Shown here: in pieces, positions 34,272 to 42,023 of the stretch
Layout: each line of letters begins with the position of its first letter
How positions within the stretch are numbered: position 1 is the first letter of the stretch
From: JBMYRH01 sp049602155
Lineage (GTDB): Bacteria > Myxococcota_A > UBA9042 > PHBI01 > JBMYRH01
Direction of reading: 5' to 3'
DNA: 64,000 nucleotides
Assembly: GCA_049602155.1 (NCBI GenBank)
Contig: JBMYRH010000027.1
Location: 11,020-75,019, forward strand
Notes under the pieces: generated by a model
Told to the model about the DNA's origin: nothing
Database searches by the model: none
Seen by the model: the letters and a program-made list of their open reading frames with translations, nothing else
Made by a program: the position numbers and the translations under genes

Positions 34272-35327
34272 TTACTCCCCCCCACTCAGCATCGCGATGA
34301 GCGCGGCAGCCTGCTCCCACAAGCCCGCAGCTTGGAGTGCGTCCTTGGCTTCATTGAGCGCGAAGCCGAGGGAGGGATCCGGGGCCCTCTGGAGGAGCAG
34401 GAAGGCCTCCCGAGCGAGCTCTGCGCTCGCTCCCTGGGTGAGGACCACGTCGACCAGGGTCGAGGATGGGGCTCGGTCGAAACACTTGACGAGAGTGCTC
34501 AGGTAGCTCCGCGCCGATTCCTCGTCCCCAGAGACCTCCTTGGCACAGGAGACGAGGACGGGGGCAGCGGTCTGCTCCAGCCACTCCCAGCGCTCAGGGT
34601 CACTGACGATGCTGCTCGCTCGCGCATAGGCGAGCGCCGTGACGCGCTTCTCCTGGCAGTCGCTCACTTCGTTCATGAGTGCCTTGAGGCTAACGAGCCC
34701 TCCTTGATCGGAGTTGTCACCGAGCGCAAAGATGAGCATCAGGCGACGCGTCGCGTCCGCCTCGTCGTTCAGGGCCTCCAGCAGCGCAGCTTGCTGAGTA
34801 CCACGTGGAAGGCGGCCTAGGGCGCGGATAGCGGTCGGCTTCAGGGAGGGAGTTTCATCGTCGCCCAAGATCTGCCTCATGACTTGGGTGACAGACTGGG
34901 CGACGACCTCGGTCAGGTGCCCGTCACGGAGTGGTCGCTCCAGGGCGGCGGCAGCAACTCGCGTAGGCAGGTCAGCCTGACCGCTCTGTACTTGGGTTGC
35001 ACATGCATCGAGGTGGAGCCCCGCGGCGATCTCCGCCCGGAGCATGACGTAGGGCTGCCATTGGTCATTCGCCAGCGCGACGTGCACTTCTTCGAGGTAG
35101 CTGTCGAAGGTCGTCAAGTCCGGAAGGGGGACCCCCGGGAGTGGTGGCTCGCTCGTTATGTCCCCCTGACCTGTGTCAGCTGCTCCCTCTGGTCCAAGCG
35201 TGTCGAGGCTCCCTTGAACGGTGTCGCCGTCGTCTTGTTGACAGCCCAAGAGGAGGCAAGCGCTGAGAGACGCCCAAAGCAGCCAAATCGCAGAGCTGTT
35301 GGAGTGAAGTGAGAGCGTCGAGCCCAT
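34272..35327 (-). CDS. HEAT-like repeat lipoprotein
   Basis: 351 residues. Signal peptide with lipobox LLGC, acidic linker to about residue 65, then an all-helical part with repeated pairs such as TAIRALGRLPRGTQQAALLEALNDEADA and RLMLIFALGDN, typical of HEAT/armadillo-type repeats. A protein-binding scaffold in the envelope, unknown partner. Its stop overlaps the ribosome site of the M15 peptidase gene, so the two are translationally linked and probably function together. The sequence beyond the start (35328-35689) is intergenic. Confidence 0.8.
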   Translation of the reverse strand: MGSTLSLHSNSSAIWLLWASLSACLLLGCQQDDGDTVQGSLDTLGPEGAADTGQGDITSEPPLPGVPLPDLTTFDSYLEEVHVALANDQWQPYVMLRAEIAAGLHLDACATQVQSGQADLPTRVAAAALERPLRDGHLTEVVAQSVTQVMRQILGDDETPSLKPTAIRALGRLPRGTQQAALLEALNDEADATRRLMLIFALGDNSDQGGLVSLKALMNEVSDCQEKRVTALAYARASSIVSDPERWEWLEQTAAPVLVSCAKEVSGDEESARSYLSTLVKCFDRAPSSTLVDVVLTQGASAELAREAFLLLQRAPDPSLGFALNEAKDALQAAGLWEQAAALIAMLSGGE

Positions 35328-35689
35328 GGACGAACCTCTGAGTTATGCGCCAGTCTGCCGAGGGTACTGAATGGGGCACAGGGCGACAACTGTAAGGCCG
35401 CATGAGCTGTGCCTGTGAATTGGGCAGCCTGAAGAGGTCGGCAAAGGCTGTGTGGGGAGTGTCGGTGAGGGCGATGGCGCCTCTCTGTTGGAGCCGCCTC
35501 GACCCCGACGGTCGTGACGTATCGTTTTGGGCGCCTGTCGCTCAGGTGACGGGGAGCTGGCAGGAGCGGACCGAATCGCACGATGCAGGCCGCGGTGGTA
35601 ATATGATGTCCTACCACTTAGGCAGCAGCGCGCCTCGTTTGGGGCGCGTGGTGCTCGGGTGACGCGAGTGTCCAAGAGGGGAGGGCGAT
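35328..35689. other. 362-base divergent intergenic region
   Basis: Between the HEAT-like lipoprotein (minus) and a membrane protein gene (plus). Presumably both promoters; ends in an AGGGGAGGG ribosome site for the plus gene. Nothing else recognised. Confidence 0.4.
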
Positions 35690-36787
35690 ATGACGCCGTG
35701 CGAGGGAGAGACGACGTCCTGGCGCATTCGACATAAGCCCGGCGTGTGGCTCGGTGCCGAGCCCAAGAGCGGCTTTGGGCTCGTGGGGGGCGCGTTCACG
35801 CTCTTCGTAGGCTCGGTGCTCTCGTTCTTCCTGACAGGGCTCCTGCAGTTGATGTTGCCGCTTAAGTTGTCCTGGTTGATCTCGGGGGCGGTGATGCTGT
35901 CCGCTTGGTTGACGCTGCTGCGTTACCGGAAGCGCAACGTCGTCCACTTTGAACCGCTCGTCCTGAGGGAGCATCGAAAGCGTCCTTGGGGTTGGAGGAG
36001 CAGCGTGGTGCCCATCCCGACAGATGGGTTACGGGTGGTCGCCAAGGGGGAGGTGGGGCTCACCGGGGTCATGACGTTCACGGTGTCGCTAGTCTCGGAT
36101 CACACGCCTTGGGAACTCTTTAGAGAGCACACGCATCACAGGCACTTTCTACGGGAGGTAGCGTCTGTGCTCGCGGAGACCCTCAAGTGCCCGTTTGAGG
36201 ACGCCCTTGATCACCCTGATATTCAGCGCCTCGCCGCACCAGAGGCCGAGGGGGTGCGACGTGACAAGGTGATGTTTGGAGAGCCTTCACAGATTCCGAG
36301 GCGCCTCCTGATGGGGTTCGCCGGCTTCGCGTTGCTCGGCATCTGGGGGGGCGTCTTTCCCGATGAGGGGCTCCCTTTCGCCCTCTTGATGTCGATTGTC
36401 CCGGTGATATTCTTCTACCTGGGGTGGTTGGGCCGGAACCCCGGTGAGACCGGTGTCGATCTCGTGGCGCGCAAGGTCGTCAGTGGGCTCGGGAGAGGGG
36501 ATGAACGGGCGCCGACGCTCTTCTGTTTTGACAGCCCTGATGCTCACATCGTCGTCACGCATAGCCGCACCGACGGGAGCAGCAACGAGACCACCTACCA
36601 CGCAGTCCTGTCCTCAAGGGCCGCGGTGCACCGCTTACCCAGACCGCCCGAGGTCGGTCCTACCGCCGAGGAGCTGTTCCCTTGGGTGCGTGCCTTTGCC
36701 TCAGAAGCTCAACTTCCGATTGAGCTGATCGGACAACAGACAATGCGCAGGTGGGGGCACCTGAGCGATGAGCGGGTGACAGGCTAG
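35690..36787 (+). CDS. Membrane protein, unknown
   Basis: 365 residues; ATG with AGGGGAGGGCGAT ahead. Two membrane segments (about 28-50 and 57-77) at the N-terminus, a soluble domain of about 120 residues (VVHFEPLVLREHRKRPWG... FREHTHHRHFLREVASVLAETL), then two more (about 208-225 and 231-248), and a C-terminal soluble domain. Four-helix layout with two cytoplasmic or periplasmic parts. The family was not recognised. Stands alone. Confidence 0.72.
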   Translation: MTPCEGETTSWRIRHKPGVWLGAEPKSGFGLVGGAFTLFVGSVLSFFLTGLLQLMLPLKLSWLISGAVMLSAWLTLLRYRKRNVVHFEPLVLREHRKRPWGWRSSVVPIPTDGLRVVAKGEVGLTGVMTFTVSLVSDHTPWELFREHTHHRHFLREVASVLAETLKCPFEDALDHPDIQRLAAPEAEGVRRDKVMFGEPSQIPRRLLMGFAGFALLGIWGGVFPDEGLPFALLMSIVPVIFFYLGWLGRNPGETGVDLVARKVVSGLGRGDERAPTLFCFDSPDAHIVVTHSRTDGSSNETTYHAVLSSRAAVHRLPRPPEVGPTAEELFPWVRAFASEAQLPIELIGQQTMRRWGHLSDERVTG

Positions 36788-37035
36788 TCATTGACCGGGC
36801 GCTGCTGTGTCGTCAGGCGAGGTGCACGCTCGGGAGCGTTCATCGGGTGGGGCTCTGCTGCGCCGAAGACGACACCTCACCGAGAAGCCGAGCTTCACTT
36901 GGGAGTCATCCACTTCACTTCCACCGCAGGGAGGGGCAAAGCAGCGTGGGTACAGTATCGAAGGCGCACTCTATATGTTAGAGATCACTTGAGGAATTCC
37001 AGGCGGGGTTCCAGTTCCAAGCGTGGAGGAGCCCC

Positions 37036-37473
37036 ATGTTGAAACCAGTCTACAATGCCCCTGTTCAACTGGCTGTGGTCATCGCCTTGATGTGCTTCAC
37101 ATCGACTGCGGTCGCGGGGACAGCCTCAAAGGTTTATCGCGGGAACAGCACGTCGTACTCAAACATCGTCGCCACGTTTGACAAGGGGAAGCTGTATCGC
37201 GGGAACAGCACCTCGTATTCAAACATCGTGGCGACGTTTTCGGGAGGGAAGGTCTACAAGGGCAACAGCACGTCCTACTCGAACATCATCGCCACCCTTG
37301 ATGGAGGGAAGGTCTACAAGGGTAACAGCACATCGTACTCAAATATCGTCGCCACCATCGATGGGAACAAGGTCTACAAGGGCAACAGCACGTCCTACTC
37401 GAACATCATCGCCACGATTGAGGGGGGATATGCCTCCGGCGCGTGCGCGGCCGCGCTTTTGTTGCTCATGTAG
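37036..37473 (+). CDS. Secreted five-fold repeat protein (possible beta-flower-like fold)
   Basis: 145 residues; ATG with GGAGGAG ahead and a signal peptide ending ...STAVAG. Then five 20-residue repeats of K(V/L)Y(R/K)GNSTSYSNI(V/I)AT and a turn. Such short W/Y-rich repeats resemble small bacterial beta-flower-like proteins, where each repeat is a two-strand blade. The repeats lack cysteines. The tail SGACAAALLLLM is a hydrophobic stretch of unusual kind, perhaps a membrane or lipid attachment. Function unknown; repeated polar N/S/T stretches suggest sugar or ice-like surface contact, which is a guess. Confidence 0.75.
   Translation: MLKPVYNAPVQLAVVIALMCFTSTAVAGTASKVYRGNSTSYSNIVATFDKGKLYRGNSTSYSNIVATFSGGKVYKGNSTSYSNIIATLDGGKVYKGNSTSYSNIVATIDGNKVYKGNSTSYSNIIATIEGGYASGACAAALLLLM
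37129..37428 (+). repeat. Five 60-base tandem repeats
   Basis: Exact 60-base periodicity in the repeat protein at 37036 (starts 37129, 37189, 37249, 37309, 37369), with the later units the most alike. In-frame repeats of this kind allow copy-number change without frameshift. Confidence 0.92.
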
Positions 37474-37638
37474 CGGGGCTTCCCAAGTCACAGGAGGAGT
37501 TCACGACGGAGCGTGAGGCGCAGTGAATGGAGCCGCCGTGGGCACGAGCCTGACGAACTCGACACTGCGTTGAGGCATCGTGAGGCGCAGGGGCCTCGCT
37601 TGAGGTCCTCTCAAGGGCTCTAAGCTGAGGCGTGGAGG

Positions 37639-39396
37639 CTAAGCCCCAGCGCGTAACACGGTCCCAAAGCCTGGGCGGTGGCCGAACCCCTCTGCCGCGA
37701 CGCCCGCCCTTGCGGCGACGCGCCCTCGGACCAAGACAGCGTCGACGGTCGCGTCGTTTCGTCGGACCAGTCGCTGGAGTCCGTTAAAGCCCTCCATCGG
37801 GGCCTCATGTGCCTCATCGAGGTGTGCGTCGAGGTGCTCTGGGTTGACGATGACCACGTCGGCGCGGCGTCCGACGCCTAGCTCACCTGCGTCGATGCGG
37901 AACCAATTCGCGATCTCTCCAGTGACTCGATGGACGGCGCGCCCCATGGACATGAACGGCTCACCGCGTAGCTCCGCGTCACGGACGAGCTTCAGCAACC
38001 TGAGCGGGTAGTTGTAGTGCGCCATGTTGCGCAGGTGTGCCCCGGCGTCGGAGAACCCGACGAGGATATCGGGGTGGCTTGAGATGAACTCCAGGGGCTT
38101 CAAGCGGTCGTTTGCCATGACCGAGTACCACCTCAGCTGCTCACCATGCTCTTGAGCCAAGTCGAGGAAGGCGTCTACGACGTGGCAGTCGCGAGTCTGG
38201 GCTATCTCCGAGAATGACCGGCCGACCATCGTGGCGTCTGGACAGGCCAGCACCTCGCTGTGACGGAAGTCGCGATGGTAGACCCGCGGGGAGAGGAAGT
38301 TGGTCCACTGCCGTTTGAAGCGCTCGCGATAGGCTGGGTCGGCGAGCAGCTTGGCGCGCTCATCGAGGTCAGCGTGGTTGATGGCCTCAGTGCCTGCACC
38401 GAACTCCTCGAAGATCACGAGCTGCATGCCGTCGGACCAGACATCGAAGAGGTTCGGGAGCGCTTGAAAACGAAAATCAGCGCCGAAGAGGCGGTTAAAT
38501 AGCCGACTCAGTAAGGGAACAAAGCGCACAATCTTCCGGTCCGCGATGATGTCCATCAGCGAGATGACGGTCGTGCGGAGAGGTTTGCGAAAGAGGCCTG
38601 CGCTCTCTAATAAGAAGAGCAGCACGTTGACCTTGGTCACGATGTTGGGGACCCCTTGGAAGACGCGATCTCGGTGTCGCAATATCTTGGTCAACCTCCG
38701 GTACTCGGACCAAGGCGCGAAGTAGGAGGGGAGGGGCCGCGCGGGGAAGCGGTCACCATCGAGCTTGTCCCAGGGCAGGGTTTGAATGGACAGGCCTAAG
38801 TAGCCGAGGTCGAGCCCCTCTCGCAGCAGGGTGTCGATGCGCTCAAGTTCAGCTTTAGTGGGGCGCTCCTTCGGCTGCACCGAGCGCTCAAAGCCCATGA
38901 CATGCATCCGGAGGTTCGAGTGCCCGACGAAGGAGGCGACGTTGGGGCCCAGCGGTAAGGACTCAAGGTGCTCGAAGTAGTCGCCCAGGGTCTCCCAGGT
39001 CTTCTTCTCTTTGAGGATGGGGAGCATGATCTCCCTCGGGACGCCCTCCACCCGACAGAAGATGTCGGCGATGTCTTCGGGCCTTCCCAGGGAGGCACCG
39101 AGCGAGCAGCTCCCCATGAAGACCGTTGTGACGCCGTGTCGCACCGACTCGAAGAGCGAGGGCGCGACCTCTACCTCAGCGTCATAGTGGGTGTGCAGGT
39201 CAATGAACCCGGGCATGACCCATCGGTCCGTGGCGTCGAAGATCTCGTGGGCCCGACTCGTGTCGATGGGGGCCTCGCTTACCTCAACGACCTTGCCGCC
39301 TCGTATCCCGAGGCTGCGAGGGATCGGGTCTCCTCCGCGACCGTCGAAAAAAAGACCGCCATTGATGGCGATGTCCAGCCGTTGAGTCTCTGTCAT
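37639..39396 (-). CDS. Amidohydrolase, N-acyl-D-amino-acid deacylase type
   Basis: 585 residues. The metal site motifs of the D-aminoacylase branch are present: GFIDLHTHYDAEV near residue 65, TTVFMGSCSLG, a histidine in SFVGHSNLR, and the catalytic Asp in GFSDAGAHLRNMAHY near 465. C-terminal GELGVGRRADVVIVNPE closes the composite beta-sandwich domain. Members release D-amino acids from N-acyl forms or act on related amides; the exact substrate is open. No signal peptide; cytoplasmic. No strong ribosome site ahead of the ATG. Single gene. Confidence 0.9.
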   Translation of the reverse strand: MTETQRLDIAINGGLFFDGRGGDPIPRSLGIRGGKVVEVSEAPIDTSRAHEIFDATDRWVMPGFIDLHTHYDAEVEVAPSLFESVRHGVTTVFMGSCSLGASLGRPEDIADIFCRVEGVPREIMLPILKEKKTWETLGDYFEHLESLPLGPNVASFVGHSNLRMHVMGFERSVQPKERPTKAELERIDTLLREGLDLGYLGLSIQTLPWDKLDGDRFPARPLPSYFAPWSEYRRLTKILRHRDRVFQGVPNIVTKVNVLLFLLESAGLFRKPLRTTVISLMDIIADRKIVRFVPLLSRLFNRLFGADFRFQALPNLFDVWSDGMQLVIFEEFGAGTEAINHADLDERAKLLADPAYRERFKRQWTNFLSPRVYHRDFRHSEVLACPDATMVGRSFSEIAQTRDCHVVDAFLDLAQEHGEQLRWYSVMANDRLKPLEFISSHPDILVGFSDAGAHLRNMAHYNYPLRLLKLVRDAELRGEPFMSMGRAVHRVTGEIANWFRIDAGELGVGRRADVVIVNPEHLDAHLDEAHEAPMEGFNGLQRLVRRNDATVDAVLVRGRVAARAGVAAEGFGHRPGFGTVLRAGA

Positions 39397-39767
39397 GGGG
39401 ACAAGGTACTACGGTCATCTGCGCGTTGGAACGCTGGGGACGGTCTGTGCCCCTTCGCGACAAGGGGAGCCTTGGCGCTCATCGCGTCTCCTTTTGTGTC
39501 CGGCGTGCACGGGCCGCGACGATTTGCACCCAGCGCGTGTGCGTGGGATGATCCGTCCAGTGAGAGCCCCTAGGAAAGCCTTTTGGCTCGCCTCGCGCTC
39601 AGTTGCGGTGGCCTGATTTGTCGAAGATGAGGACTGTCACTCGACCTCGACATATTGCCCCGCTGCTTCCATATCCGTGCTCCTAGATTCGTTTCAGTGC
39701 TCCAGCGACGTCACTTCTCAGTGTCTCGCGGTGGCGTTTGAGGTGCGCGTCTCAGCGAGAACCCTAG
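39397..39767. other. 371-base divergent intergenic region
   Basis: Ahead of the amidohydrolase (minus) and the membrane protein (plus). Nothing recognised besides likely promoter space. Confidence 0.35.
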
Positions 39768-39869
39768 GGAAATGACATCGTCACCGCTGTAAAAGAGCAC
39801 ATCCTCGCGACTCGGACACTCGTCAGTCCGGCCTTTGACTATCTGCTCATCGGTGGTGGACTCAGCCTG

Positions 39870-40862
39870 ATGGTCAGCCTCTTCGTGATTTTGGACTCGA
39901 GCGGCTACGTCATGAGCCTGTTTACGCTCGATGGGATGACGGTCGGTGGCTACGCGACCGTGGCCTACTTCATATTGTTCTCCAACAGCGCGCACTTCGC
40001 CTCGTCGACGCTGCGGATGTACACGATGGAGGGGCACGCAGAGACCTGGCCGTTCTTAACGATGGCATTCCCCCTCGTCGTCCTGGCAGTCCTGACGTTT
40101 GGCATGCTGGTCCCCGGCGACGTTGGCCCGCCCCTTCAAGCGCTCTACCTGACGTGGTCCCCCTATCACTACGCCGCCCAGAGTTACGGGCTCGCTGTGA
40201 TGTATTGCTATCGCTCGGGCTGCCTACTCAACGCTGAAGATAAGCGCCTGTTATATATCGTCGCGATGGTGCCTTTTGCCTTCTCGTTCCTCGTCCAGAC
40301 CGGCGGTGGACGGACTGGGCTCCCCTGGTTGCTGCCCTTCGATTTGATGGCGCAGCCCTGGTGGCAGTTCGCTCTGACTGTCATCGAACCCACGTTGACG
40401 GTCGCCGTGTTCGTGCTGCCGCTTTTGCTGATGTGGCGCTTGGCGCGCTCGAGCACGGGGGCGATGCCGCTGATCAGCCTCCTCATCGTGCTCTCCAACG
40501 CGGTGTGGTGGTTTGTCCTCGCGCCGATCAACGCCTTCCTGCTCGCGACCGTGTTCCACGGCATTCAGTACCTCTCGGTCGTGATCGTGTTTCACGTCAG
40601 GGATCAGCGCGCCCGCCCTGACAATACGCACGGCGCGCTTTGGCACGCGGTGACCTTCTATGGGGCATGCTTCGCCCTGGGCTACGGGCTCTTCCATGTG
40701 GCCCCGCAAGCCTTTGTGCTCCTTGGGTTCGGCGTGGTTGAGAGCTTCTTGCTTTGCGGTGCGAGCATCAACATCCACCACTTCATCGTCGATGCCTTCA
40801 TTTGGAAGCTCGGCAAGGGGAGCTCCAACCGGCGAATCGTCGATGCGGGTGCACCCGCATGA
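39870..40862 (+). CDS. Polytopic membrane protein, unknown; start uncertain
   Basis: 330 residues from the ATG at 39870, with about eight hydrophobic segments and motifs such as YLTWSPYHYAAQSYGLAVMY, NAFLLATVFHGIQYL and ASINIHHFIVDAFIWK. Histidine-rich membrane motifs (SPYHYAAQ, FHGIQYL, IHHFIVDAFIW) suggest metal or haem binding, not proven. In-frame coding-like sequence continues upstream to about 39777 (EHILATRTLVSPAFDYLLIGGGLSL), with no ATG/GTG/TTG before the TAG at 39765; either a rare start such as ATC 39777 (AGGGA ahead), a CTG, or a frameshift hides the true N-terminus. Overlaps the next gene by ATGA. Confidence 0.75.
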   Translation: MVSLFVILDSSGYVMSLFTLDGMTVGGYATVAYFILFSNSAHFASSTLRMYTMEGHAETWPFLTMAFPLVVLAVLTFGMLVPGDVGPPLQALYLTWSPYHYAAQSYGLAVMYCYRSGCLLNAEDKRLLYIVAMVPFAFSFLVQTGGGRTGLPWLLPFDLMAQPWWQFALTVIEPTLTVAVFVLPLLLMWRLARSSTGAMPLISLLIVLSNAVWWFVLAPINAFLLATVFHGIQYLSVVIVFHVRDQRARPDNTHGALWHAVTFYGACFALGYGLFHVAPQAFVLLGFGVVESFLLCGASINIHHFIVDAFIWKLGKGSSNRRIVDAGAPA

Positions 40863-41545
40863 AATTACCGCGTCAAATCAGGACAGCCCTCGGTTGGCTC
40901 AGCGCAGCGAGCTTCTTGTTCATCTTCGCAGCCGGGTTGGCTCAGTCGTTTGAGAGGACCGGTCAGCTGCCACCGATACACACAGGCTATAACGGCGCCT
41001 TGGACTACTTGAGCGCGGGGGAAGACGACCCGGAGGACATGATTGAGCAGCTGGAGTTGGCGCTTCAGATCGTCGTCAATGAACAGCATATTCAAAACCA
41101 CAATTTGTCTTTGGCGCTCCACGCTCAGGGGGAGCTTTCGCGGTCCATGCAGCACGCTCAAGCGGCTGTCGCGATTCGGCCAGAGTACATCCCCGCCCGC
41201 CTTCACTTAGCGAGCTCGTTGTTCGCCGCAGGGCGGGTCAGCGCGGGCATTGCGCAGCTGGATCAAGCGCATCAATTCGAGCCTGAAAATGCTGACGTCC
41301 TTGTTCAGACTGGGCTCGGGTACGGCAAGCTGCGAGAGCTTGGGCAGGCCGAGCACCACTATAGGAAGGCCATCGCTGTCGACGGTAGGCATCCGGTTGC
41401 ACACTTCAATTTAGCGCGTGTCCTTCACGTGCAGGGCAAGTTCCCCGAGGCTGTCCAGCTCTATCGACGTGCGGCTCACCTTGCCCCCGGCTATAAGCCG
41501 CGCGCGCTCCGTTATCTCAAGCAGCTTGGCGTGCCCCAGCTCTAA
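40859..41545 (+). CDS. Membrane-anchored TPR protein
   Basis: 228 residues; ATG overlapping the previous stop (40859-40862). N-terminal anchor TALGWLSAASFLFIFAAGL, then four tetratricopeptide units: QHAQAAVAIRPEYIPARLHLASSLFAAGR, QLDQAHQFEPENADVLVQTGLGYGKL, and HYRKAIAVDGRHPVAHFNLARVLHVQGK. Protein-binding domain facing the periplasm or cytoplasm. Overlap with the polytopic membrane protein argues for a shared function, probably one complex. Confidence 0.88.
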   Translation: MKLPRQIRTALGWLSAASFLFIFAAGLAQSFERTGQLPPIHTGYNGALDYLSAGEDDPEDMIEQLELALQIVVNEQHIQNHNLSLALHAQGELSRSMQHAQAAVAIRPEYIPARLHLASSLFAAGRVSAGIAQLDQAHQFEPENADVLVQTGLGYGKLRELGQAEHHYRKAIAVDGRHPVAHFNLARVLHVQGKFPEAVQLYRRAAHLAPGYKPRALRYLKQLGVPQL

Positions 41546-42023
41546 GGCCGACTCGGCTCGCGTGACCAGCGCCTTTGAGTTCATTGAACTCGCAGTAGGT
41601 CAACGAGGGGCTTCGCCGACACGCTGAGCGTAGGTTAAGGTCTTGTCGGTCCCTCCAAGCTGGCGGCTTGGCTCTCCGACACGGGAGCACGCACTTGTTG
41701 GTGGGGTAGCGTCTTCGCGGACCCGTGACCGCGCTAGCGCAGGTGGTCGGGCGGACAGCGCATGGTTCAACGCGTCACGCGAGGCTTGGTGGAAAACGAG
41801 GAGGACCCGTGAAGGGCACGCAGGCTTTGTTCGCCTACTCGAAGGCGAACCAGCTCTAAGCGCTTGTTTTCGCATGGCTTGCTGTTGCCGACGGGGGGGC
41901 TATGAGAGGAAGACTTCTTTGGAATAGGCGCAGACGGTCGTGCCTTGCAAGAGGGCGAGGCAGGGCTGAGTGGCGGGGTCGCGCCACGATACAAACAGCG
42001 CACTGAGCTTCGGGGAGGGTGCC
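41546..42023. other. 478-base intergenic region
   Basis: Upstream of the paired Ser/Thr kinases. Open frames here have no recognised content. Ends with the GGGGAGGG ribosome site of the first kinase. Confidence 0.35.

Noticed and set aside
41643..41927. 94-residue open frame before the kinase pair
   Set aside because: Poor composition and no ribosome site; overlaps a similar frame on the other strand.
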